Assembly (NCBI GenBank): GCA_041687475.1
Contig: JAWLBW010000087.1
Coordinates: 1 to 15,591 of the forward strand
DNA: 15,591 nucleotides
DNA from: JAWLBW01 sp041687475
GTDB lineage: Bacteria; J088; JAWLBW01
Direction: 5' to 3'
Shown here: one piece after another, positions 6,383 to 13,660 of the stretch
How positions within the stretch are numbered: position 1 is the first letter of the stretch
How the letters are laid out: each line of letters opens with the position of its first letter
Notes under the pieces: generated by a model
Database searches by the model: none
The model's input: the letters and a program-made list of their open reading frames with translations, nothing else
What the model was told of the DNA's origin: nothing
Translations under genes and position numbers: made by a program

Positions 6383-8944
6383 TCAAGCGAGCGAAATGGC
6401 GGTCAATTTACTCTCGATTTCCTTCAACAGCCCATCGAGCTTACGTAACTGGGCATTCATCTGCTCGGTCTGTCGGGTGTTGCGGGTCGAGGCGAAACGT
6501 ATTTCGTTCATGAGATCGACGACCTCGGCCGAGCCTCCGGAAAGCTTGCGCAGCCCGCGCTTGAGATTGAAGATGCCCTCGGTCATGCGCTTGAGTACGT
6601 AAAGAATATGACGATTGCTTTCGGCCTGGTCGCCGGTCGAACGCTGCAACCGCTCGAGCAGCTGCACGAGTTGTTCGGCCGAGGCGCGCAGACTCTGCGC
6701 ATCCTGACTGTTCTCTCGCGAAAACCCCTGCAGGGCATCGACGCGCTTGCGCTCTTCCTTGAGGTCGCGGGCAAGCTGGGTCAGGCTCTGGTACTGGTAC
6801 TGAATTCCCTCTCGCAGGGCCCGCATGTCATTGTGGGTGCGCTCGGAATTCTCGCGAATGAGCTGCACCGCGTCACGTGCGAGCATGGTTACCAGCTGCC
6901 CCTGCTGAATACGCCCCAACGAAGTTCGCAGTTCCTCGAGCGAATGGTTCGACCCCTTGTGCACCTGGCTCATGAGCTGTGCCACATCCTTGGTGCTGGC
7001 CTCGGTGCGCTCGAACAAATCCTTGATTTCGTCGCCGACAACCGCAAAGTCGCGCGCGTGGTTCTCATGCGATTCAGCTGCCAGAATGGCGGCGTTGAAC
7101 GACAGAAGCGAGGTCTGTTCGGTCACGTCGTCGATGATATCGACCACACCCGCAATCTCATTCACACCGAGCCTGAAGCGCTGCAGTCGGTCGAGCACCC
7201 CTTCGGCCGTCTGGTTCACGAGGGTCACGCCATGCGCCGCCTGCACCGTGGTACCTTCGGCCTCCATGGCTGTTTCCAGGGCCTTCTCACTCGAGTCTCC
7301 GACCCGGGTAATGGCGGTCGAGAGCTCACCGAATGCCGTCTGCATGCGTTCAATCTGCGCGCACAATCTCGATACGCCTTCCAGCAACGCGGTCACGTCG
7401 GAGTTGGTTACGGCGGCGCCCTCGTTCATGCCCAGAATCATGCGCCCGCCGGCCCGTACGGTGTCAAGCAGTTCGGTCAACTCCGACCGAATGTCGTCAA
7501 GGTAATTTTCAAGCTGCCTTACCGAGCCGTGACTTTCAAGCGCCGACTTCTCGACAACCTCGAGGTCGTCGCCGATGTCACGCAGGGCCTGGTTCACGCC
7601 CGAAAAGCTCATGAAGGCCCGGTCGACGTTGCGATCCTGATTTGCGGCCCCTTCCTGAATCGCGCGCAGATCTTCGTCGAGCGAACGACGCAGTTCCTTG
7701 ACGTTATCGAGCGAGGTTTTCAGGTCGACGAACATGCGTCGCAACCCCATGCCCATCTGCCGCAGGGCTCCGTCAAGGCGCCCCAATTCGTCTTCGGTCA
7801 CAATGGTGGGCGACGTTCGAATGGCCCCCTCGGAAAGGTCGCGCGCGAAACGATTCAGGGCCGAGAGCGGTCGTACGATATCAAGGGCCACGGCATTGAG
7901 TACGATGAGCGACCCCAGCGAGGCCACGAACAGTATGGCCAGCGTCATCCAGAAAATCTGGGTGCCGCCCGACAGAAACACACCGGGCATGGCCACCGCA
8001 AGCAAGACGCCCTGCCCCACCGTGCGAAAAGAAACCCGACTCATGGTTGCAGCGTGTTCGAACGACCCGGAAAGCTCGCCGGTCGCGCCCAACAGGTTCT
8101 CGGGTGCTATGGGCAGCTGGCCTATCAGCCTGCGGTCATCCGGAATCCACAGCGCAATCGCAAAGGGAAAATTACGCTGCTGTTCGCGCAGATAGGCGCC
8201 GATGGCCCCACGTTCGGCGGGCAATTCCTCGGCCAGATTGGCCAGGGTCGCCGACGTCAGCACGCCGGTCTGTTCGCTGGTAACCTTGACGTATTGTCCG
8301 AACGAAGTGATTCCGGCGAAACAGAGGGCCCCGAAAACCAGAAGAAACAACGTGCCCGTCAGGCGCATGCGGGCGCTGATGCGTCGGCTCCGACGAATGG
8401 CCTGCAAGCGGTAGCGGTGCCGCATGATGCTCGCCCCCAGGCCCTCAATCAACCTGCGGAAGAGCGCATACTGGAACACGAGCACGACCAGGGCGGCAGC
8501 CACGCCGGTAACAAAGAGGTAGCCGACCTTGAACGCCGGCAGATCGACCACGAAGAAGAGGTGAACGACGAACACGGAAATCGACGCCATCCACAGAATG
8601 AAGCTCGACAGAGCCATCTTCTGGGGAAGCTCAAGGAGTGTCGCCGCGGCGCTCTCAATCGTCTCCCGCGCCGGCGTGCCCTGCGAGGCCGCGCGCAGGA
8701 AGTCGAAGACGGGCGCCGACAGCCGCTCGTTGTAGAGCGTCTGCCCGACCAGGTCGCAGAAAAGAATGCCCAGCAGCACGTACAGAGAGCCCTGCGTCGA
8801 CAGTACCGACGCATCGACGACCGGCTCAATCAGGAAAAACAGGGGTACGAGCGCCACGAGCGAAGTCAGGCTGTACGCGAGGGTAATGTACAACCGCAGG
8901 CGAAGCCCCTCGACCCCTCCGATTCTGCTTTCAAGTGCCTTCAT
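6383..8944 (-). CDS. MCP-like six-helix membrane signal transducer, copy 2
   Basis: An 853-residue methyl-accepting chemotaxis-type protein. Four hydrophobic helices (about 16-40, 50-70, 109-134, 137-163) and a basic cytoplasmic linker precede a sensor unit: helix 194-214, extracytoplasmic region 215-327, helix 328-354. A HAMP domain follows (about 354-405, with P359 and DELG 385-388). The rest is a coiled-coil hairpin whose tip is around 603-640 (EQTSLLSFNAAILAAE, then FAVVGDEIKDL). Against E. coli Tsr, positions E385 and R388 become Leu621 and Glu624, and there is one extra residue in the tip. Each arm is about 200-225 residues, longer than in Tsr. No C-terminal CheR-docking pentapeptide is seen. 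The ATG overlaps the preceding stop as ATGA. It is a paralogue of its upstream neighbour; no che genes are nearby and the ligand is unknown. Confidence 0.85.
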   Translation of the reverse strand: MKALESRIGGVEGLRLRLYITLAYSLTSLVALVPLFFLIEPVVDASVLSTQGSLYVLLGILFCDLVGQTLYNERLSAPVFDFLRAASQGTPARETIESAAATLLELPQKMALSSFILWMASISVFVVHLFFVVDLPAFKVGYLFVTGVAAALVVLVFQYALFRRLIEGLGASIMRHRYRLQAIRRSRRISARMRLTGTLFLLVFGALCFAGITSFGQYVKVTSEQTGVLTSATLANLAEELPAERGAIGAYLREQQRNFPFAIALWIPDDRRLIGQLPIAPENLLGATGELSGSFEHAATMSRVSFRTVGQGVLLAVAMPGVFLSGGTQIFWMTLAILFVASLGSLIVLNAVALDIVRPLSALNRFARDLSEGAIRTSPTIVTEDELGRLDGALRQMGMGLRRMFVDLKTSLDNVKELRRSLDEDLRAIQEGAANQDRNVDRAFMSFSGVNQALRDIGDDLEVVEKSALESHGSVRQLENYLDDIRSELTELLDTVRAGGRMILGMNEGAAVTNSDVTALLEGVSRLCAQIERMQTAFGELSTAITRVGDSSEKALETAMEAEGTTVQAAHGVTLVNQTAEGVLDRLQRFRLGVNEIAGVVDIIDDVTEQTSLLSFNAAILAAESHENHARDFAVVGDEIKDLFERTEASTKDVAQLMSQVHKGSNHSLEELRTSLGRIQQGQLVTMLARDAVQLIRENSERTHNDMRALREGIQYQYQSLTQLARDLKEERKRVDALQGFSRENSQDAQSLRASAEQLVQLLERLQRSTGDQAESNRHILYVLKRMTEGIFNLKRGLRKLSGGSAEVVDLMNEIRFASTRNTRQTEQMNAQLRKLDGLLKEIESKLTAISLA

Positions 8945-11463
8945 ACAAGCTTGAACCGTTCGACGAACATGCGGAAGGTCTCGGCGTTCTTGTGCAGCGA
9001 ATCGACTTCATGTCGCAACCGGGCCGTTACCTGGTGGTTCGAATCGCCCTCGGATTCGATGGAGGTCATCGCCACCCCGAACTCCCTGACCTGCGCCTGC
9101 TGTTCGTCAAGGATGCGCTTCAGGTGTTCGACCATGGTAATGACCTGTTCGATGCCCGAAGCGAGAACACGCCCCCCCTCGGCCTGGGCCCGCGACAGCG
9201 ACTTCACCGTTCGAGAGCCGCCTTCGACTCGCTGCATGGCCACTTCGAGTTCCTTGGCCTTGCCCAACTGCTGGCGCACCGCCGCATGAATGCCGTCAAT
9301 CAGGTGTGAAAGGCCGACGACGGCGCGCTCGACGTTTTCGCCGTCGTCGACATAGCGGCTCGAATGCTGCGCCACCTTGTTCATGCCTTCGGTCGCCGTC
9401 TGGGCGTTCACGATAATCGACTGCAGCGACTCGCTGGCCCGGCGTGCCACGTCGCGGGTTTCAGCCACGTTGCGGCGCACCTCTTCCATGCCCGCCGAAA
9501 GTTCGGAACTGCCGGTGCTTACCGAGTCGATCATGGAAATGATCTGCAGGGTGGCGCCGTTGGTGCGATCGGCCAGCGTCTTGATTTTTTCGGCCAGAAC
9601 ACTGAAGCTGCGGCCCTTGTCGCCGGCCTGCGCCGCAATGATGGCGGCATTGAGGCTCAGAAGCTTCGTATCGTCGGCCACTTCGTCAATGAGCCCGATG
9701 AGGCTGCCCATGCTTTTCAGCTTGACGAACAACTCATCCCGAATACCGGCCGTCTCGGCCAGGCCGTTTTCGATATGGGCGATGCTGTTCGTGGTCTGCC
9801 GGGTAAGGTCAATGCCCTCGCCGCATGACTCGTACACGCGTTCGGAAACCGCTCTCGCAAGGTTCGCCCGCTCTTCGTTACGGCGAATGGAATCGGAAAA
9901 CTTGCGCACGTTGCGAACCGCCACATCGACCGAACGAAGCAGGTCGCCCAGCGTGGCGAAAATGAGCTCGCCGATGCGGTTCGTGCGTTCAATGCCTTCG
10001 TGCACCCGCGAAACATGCTGGAGCATGACCTCGGTGCTCTTGTCGACCTGCTGCACGGTGGCGTCGAGTTGATAGATGGCGCTGCCCACGGTCGAAGCCT
10101 GGGCCGTCAGCTCTACGCCGCCTTCGGCAATACGCTGAAACCCGCGCGACATTTTCTCGACGGCGGCCAGCCCGGCCCGCACGCGAAGCGCCTGTTCGCC
10201 CGAGGCATCGTCGACGACAAGGGCGGCTTCGGCCACGCTGGCCGAGCAATGGTCGATCTCGCCGCTGACACGCTCGATTCCGTTGACCACACCGCGCAGG
10301 AACCGGCGTACCTGCTCGAGATCGAACGAAAAGTCGCCGAGTTCGTCGCCGCTGAGAATGGCAACCGGTTCGCTCAGATCGCCGCGGGCGATCCGTTCTG
10401 CCCGGCGCACGATCTCGCGTACGGGCTGCGCCACGTCGCGCGCCGAGAACGAGGCAATGGCCAGAATGATGAGCGCCGAGCCGACGAAGACGAACAGAAA
10501 GGCGCGCTCGACTCCCTTGAGCGCCCCTTCGGAAATGCGCCATGGAAACACGGCCGCCAGCACATACTCGCCGCCGGCCGCGGGTACTCTGCGCACCACG
10601 GTCTCGCTGCGCCAGTTCACCTCGTCGGCGTCGCGCAGCATCTCGGCAAGCCCGCCGTCTACATGACCGCCAATCGGGCGCTGTTGCTTGTCGAGCAGAA
10701 TGAGTTGGCCGCCGAGGCCGAGATGCAGCTGCGAGAGGCCTTCGGCCGCCTTACGCGCACGCCCCTGGTCAATTTCCGACTCGAGCACGGGAAGCACCCG
10801 TTGAATTTCGGCATCGGCATGCAGCAGCATGCGCTCCTGCATGCTCTCGGCAATGTAAACGTAGCCGAACAGAAAGGAGAAAAGCAGCGCAGCCCCGACA
10901 AGGGTCAGGGCCGAGACTATCAGCTTGTTGCGAACACTGTACAGCGGCTTGTCGAAAAGGCGGTCGCCGTATCCCTGCTCATAAGCCGCTCCGGCGGCCC
11001 GTCGCAGCTCGCGCGCCAGCACCAGCTTATAGGCATAGAACTGGAAGAGAAACGAGATGCCGCCCCCGGCAAGGTTGGCCAGAAACATGACCAGGGCAAG
11101 AAAGATCGTGCTGTCGTCAGACGCCCACTCACCGAAAAAGAGATAAAAGGTGAGCGAGGCCATGACGTTGAGGCCTATCCACAGAAACCACGACAGCTGG
11201 GCCGCACGCGCGGGAAAGGCCCGCAACAGCGCCACTCCCTCGAGAACATCGTCGTTCTGCCAGTCGCGAGGCAAGAGCGGGCGAACCAGAAGAAAATGCA
11301 GCGTGGTGCCGACCAGCAGCGAAAACCCGACCAGGAAAAGCCCCACCATGCGCTCTTCGGCATCGAGCCGCAGCACCCACAGAAGAATGCCCGCGGTCAC
11401 GCCGAGAACCGCCGTCGACGTGAGCACATTGATGAGAATGAGTTTTCCCGGCAGGTTTCTCAC
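8941..11463 (-). CDS. MCP-like six-helix membrane signal transducer, copy 1
   Basis: An 840-residue transducer with the same plan as the following gene: helices at about 8-31, 38-62, 88-111 and 118-145, a linker, helix 180-203, extracytoplasmic region 204-317, helix 319-339, HAMP 340-395 (P347, GDELG 372-376) and a long coiled-coil hairpin. The tip (593-633) reads DDTKLLSLNAAIIAAQAG followed by DKGRSFSVLAEKIKTLADRT. At the Tsr E385 and R388 positions it has Ile609 and Gln612. The NAAIIAAQAG form is, from memory, typical of an MCP subfamily in Geobacter and Myxococcus relatives. It starts with GTG overlapping the RodZ-like gene's stop as GTGA; GAAGGGG lies 10 bp upstream. The signal sensed and the kinase partner are unknown. 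Confidence 0.86.
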   Translation of the reverse strand: MRNLPGKLILINVLTSTAVLGVTAGILLWVLRLDAEERMVGLFLVGFSLLVGTTLHFLLVRPLLPRDWQNDDVLEGVALLRAFPARAAQLSWFLWIGLNVMASLTFYLFFGEWASDDSTIFLALVMFLANLAGGGISFLFQFYAYKLVLARELRRAAGAAYEQGYGDRLFDKPLYSVRNKLIVSALTLVGAALLFSFLFGYVYIAESMQERMLLHADAEIQRVLPVLESEIDQGRARKAAEGLSQLHLGLGGQLILLDKQQRPIGGHVDGGLAEMLRDADEVNWRSETVVRRVPAAGGEYVLAAVFPWRISEGALKGVERAFLFVFVGSALIILAIASFSARDVAQPVREIVRRAERIARGDLSEPVAILSGDELGDFSFDLEQVRRFLRGVVNGIERVSGEIDHCSASVAEAALVVDDASGEQALRVRAGLAAVEKMSRGFQRIAEGGVELTAQASTVGSAIYQLDATVQQVDKSTEVMLQHVSRVHEGIERTNRIGELIFATLGDLLRSVDVAVRNVRKFSDSIRRNEERANLARAVSERVYESCGEGIDLTRQTTNSIAHIENGLAETAGIRDELFVKLKSMGSLIGLIDEVADDTKLLSLNAAIIAAQAGDKGRSFSVLAEKIKTLADRTNGATLQIISMIDSVSTGSSELSAGMEEVRRNVAETRDVARRASESLQSIIVNAQTATEGMNKVAQHSSRYVDDGENVERAVVGLSHLIDGIHAAVRQQLGKAKELEVAMQRVEGGSRTVKSLSRAQAEGGRVLASGIEQVITMVEHLKRILDEQQAQVREFGVAMTSIESEGDSNHQVTARLRHEVDSLHKNAETFRMFVERFKLV

Positions 11464-12254
11464 GGCGTCTGTACCCCTTCGGCCGTGATGATGCGACGGC
11501 GTACCTGACCTTCGCCCCCGAGCTTCGGCACCTTTCTGCCGTTTACGGTCAGCGTGATGCCACCGGCGTTACCGGTAATGAGCTCTATTCGCTCGACCGC
11601 ATCGAGACGCCAGTCAAACCCCGGCGGCAGTACCCGCTCGACGGCTTCGTCGTCGTCGCTGGCAACCTTGACCCAGCTTTCGCTGTCGGCGTGTATGAGC
11701 AGGCGAACGCTTCGTTCGACCGCCTTTTCAGGCTCGGGCTCGGCCGCGGGTTCTTCGGCCACGGCCGCAACCGCTTCGGTAGCGGCAGACGGCGTTCCGG
11801 TAACGGGTTGGGCGATGCCCGCGGTCGTAACCTCGACGGGGTACGAAGCCCGAGGCGCCGTGGCGTCAATGCCGCCACGCTGACCGCCCCAGCTTATCCA
11901 CGCAAAAAGAGCCGCGACCACCGAGGCGGCGGCCGCCCACACGGGCCAGCGGCGCTTCGGACCGTCGTTGGCCAGATAGAAAGCTTCGGGCCTCGCTCCG
12001 TAGTCCTGCTCGCCACCCGGGTGCTCGCATTCTTCCTGATAGCGCAGCACGGCCTCTTCGGGGTCGAGCCCCATGTAACGGGCGTAGCTGCGCAGGAAGC
12101 CGCGCACGAATATTTCTCCTCCCAGGGCCTCGAACCGCTCTTCTTCCAGCGCTTCGAGGTTACTGATGCTTATCTTTGTCGCCTGCGAAATCTCGCGCAA
12201 CGATACGCCGCGCATCTCGCGTTCGCGCTTCAGGTATGCACCGAATCCCTCCAC
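11460..12254 (-). CDS. RodZ-like helix-turn-helix membrane protein (HTH_25 / DUF4115)
   Basis: A 264-residue protein. Residues 3-72 are the RodZ-type helix-turn-helix domain, with SLREISQATKIS and the hallmark FVRGFLRSYARYMGLDPEE. Aromatic residues F49 and F53 fall where E. coli RodZ F60 and Y64 contact MreB. A single membrane helix at about 103-122 is followed by an Ala/Pro/Glu linker (150-180) and a C-terminal DUF4115-like beta domain (about 183-256). RodZ links the MreB cytoskeleton to the envelope and controls rod shape; some relatives act in pilus or polar functions. The GTG start directly abuts the TAA of the TPR lipoprotein gene, with AAGGGG 6 bp upstream. The TPR-lipoprotein/RodZ order matches pilF-rodZ in gammaproteobacteria. 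No mreB is in the window, so orthology to RodZ proper is likely but unproven. Confidence 0.85.
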   Translation of the reverse strand: MEGFGAYLKREREMRGVSLREISQATKISISNLEALEEERFEALGGEIFVRGFLRSYARYMGLDPEEAVLRYQEECEHPGGEQDYGARPEAFYLANDGPKRRWPVWAAAASVVAALFAWISWGGQRGGIDATAPRASYPVEVTTAGIAQPVTGTPSAATEAVAAVAEEPAAEPEPEKAVERSVRLLIHADSESWVKVASDDDEAVERVLPPGFDWRLDAVERIELITGNAGGITLTVNGRKVPKLGGEGQVRRRIITAEGVQTP

Positions 12255-13037
12255 TTATCGCCCCTTGATGTTCAGATAGTTTACGACACGAGAGCAGGCC
12301 TGTGCATCGGCTGAATCGGGCGCAAGGCTCTGTACCTTGTCGCATGCCTGCACGGCCTCCTTTCTTTTTCCGAGCCTGAGGTATGCATTCGACAATTGCG
12401 CATAGGGTTCGGCATACTTCGGACACAGCTTGACGGCATTGCCCAGAGATCGCACGGCCAGATGATAGCGTTTGTCGCGCATGTGCAGGGCACCCTGCCG
12501 GTTGTACGCAACGCACACGACATCGCGCGATTGGGGTTTGGGCATGGCCAGCGAAATCGCCTTGTCGTACGCGGCCGCGGCGTTCTGCGAGTCGAAACGG
12601 GCCGCCAGGGCGTCGCCCTTGTTCAACCAGGCGCGCTCGGGCGTGGCGTACAACAGGTTTTCAAGCGCTTTGTCGAACGCCGTCAGCGCATTGTCGTATT
12701 GCCCGACCGTTGCGAACGCGGCCCCCAGGTTGTTCCACGCCTCGGAGAAATCGGGCTTCAGGGCAACCGCTTTCTTGTAGGCTTCGATGGCCAGGAAGTG
12801 CTCTTCCTTGCAGTAGTAGGCAAGCCCCAACGAATTCTGCAACTCGGCGTCGTCGCCGTTACGCTTCTCGGCTTCGAGCAGATAGCGAAGCGCTTCGGTG
12901 CAGTTCTGGGATACCAGATTCGAAATGCCCAATTTCGTATAAAAGGCCGCCTCGGAACGCGCCTGCTCGTTCGTGTGTGCACACCCGGTCGCGACCAGCG
13001 CGACAAGCAGCGCGACTCCTTTCAGCATATTCGACAC
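12255..13037 (-). CDS. TPR lipoprotein, PilF/PilW/Tgl-like
   Basis: A 260-residue lipoprotein. The signal peptide has a lipobox, VATGC, with Cys19 as the acylation site. Tetratricopeptide helices run through about 29-250, clearest around 66-130 (NSLGLAYYCKEEHFLAIEAYKKAVALKP, shown here only as the span 68-95) and 176-238. TPR lipoproteins of this size, PilF/PilW and Myxococcus Tgl, are pilotins that help the type IV pilus secretin PilQ assemble in the outer membrane; that role is inferred from fold and the adjacent RodZ-like gene. The mature part has six further Cys (46, 76, 175, 205, 232, 248), which could form disulfides. The GTG start is preferred over the ATG three codons later because AGGAG lies 5 bp before it; that site also overlaps the stop of the preceding gene. 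Confidence 0.8.
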   Translation of the reverse strand: MSNMLKGVALLVALVATGCAHTNEQARSEAAFYTKLGISNLVSQNCTEALRYLLEAEKRNGDDAELQNSLGLAYYCKEEHFLAIEAYKKAVALKPDFSEAWNNLGAAFATVGQYDNALTAFDKALENLLYATPERAWLNKGDALAARFDSQNAAAAYDKAISLAMPKPQSRDVVCVAYNRQGALHMRDKRYHLAVRSLGNAVKLCPKYAEPYAQLSNAYLRLGKRKEAVQACDKVQSLAPDSADAQACSRVVNYLNIKGR

Positions 13038-13045
13038 AGCAACTC

Positions 13046-13660
13046 CTACGCTGAAGCCAGCAGCCTCAGAAAAACCTTCAGATTCTTATCATCGAGCGGG
13101 TCCGACGAACCGCCGGCAACCGACTGGTTATCGGACGTGGCCGGGCGATAGCCGACCTGCGTGGGCATATCGGCCGGCAGAATGAGAATGGACTCATCGG
13201 GCGGAAGCCCGCCCTCGTCAAGTATCAGAACTTCTTCGACCGCCGCTTCCGGCGCCGGCTCTTCGACGACCGCGCCGCCGCCGGAAAGAGGCGCAAAAAC
13301 CGGAAGCGCTTCGAGAATGCGCTTGCGTTCGGTTGCCCCATGCCTGCGAATCATGAGGTCTTCCATCATGAAACCCATGCTTTCGGTAAACTGCATGCCG
13401 GCGTCGCGCACGTCCTGGTAATCGTCACGCAGAATCGGCTCGTCCCACCCGTAGATGAGCGCGCGATTGGAAACCCGCATCCACAGGAAAATGAAGGCCC
13501 CGAAACCACTCGCCGTCTGCCCTGTTACCACGTAGGCAGAAGCTTCCTGGGCATCGACGTCTTCAGCGGCAATCTGCGGCTGGTTGACCGAAGCATAGAC
13601 TTCGAGAACGCTTTCGCCCTTGAGCGGCACCTCGTGCAGGTCCGTGCGCAGTTCAAACAT
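13046..13660 (-). CDS. Unknown 204-residue protein with acidic Pro/Ala linker
   Basis: I do not recognise this protein. Residues 1-122 look like one folded mixed alpha/beta domain (a hydrophobic strand GAFIFLWMRV at 54-63, a helical MQFTESMGFMMEDLMIRR at 89-106). Residues 125-190 are a low-complexity acidic Ala/Pro/Glu region with two short hydrophobic motifs (EEVLILDE and ESILILPA). A short amphipathic peptide, NLKVFLRLLASA, ends the protein and could be a docking motif. No signal peptide or convincing membrane helix is present, so it is probably cytoplasmic. The ATG overlaps the end of the PfkB gene by 8 bp, with GGAG 7 bp upstream inside a CTGGAG repeat. It lies between PfkB and the TPR lipoprotein genes in the operon, so a partner role is plausible but unproven. 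Confidence 0.75.
   Translation of the reverse strand: MFELRTDLHEVPLKGESVLEVYASVNQPQIAAEDVDAQEASAYVVTGQTASGFGAFIFLWMRVSNRALIYGWDEPILRDDYQDVRDAGMQFTESMGFMMEDLMIRRHGATERKRILEALPVFAPLSGGGAVVEEPAPEAAVEEVLILDEGGLPPDESILILPADMPTQVGYRPATSDNQSVAGGSSDPLDDKNLKVFLRLLASA

Noticed and set aside
6608..9289. An 893-codon open frame on the plus strand, opposite the second transducer gene
   Set aside because: It is antisense to a clear MCP-like gene and runs across the junction with the next one. Its product is rich in His, Arg and Gln with no domain, and open antisense frames are common opposite high-GC genes.
10000..11508. A 502-codon plus-strand open frame opposite the first transducer gene
   Set aside because: It has His/Arg/Gln-rich composition, no recognisable motif, and no promoter or ribosome site; the minus-strand gene has helices, HAMP and the signalling tip.
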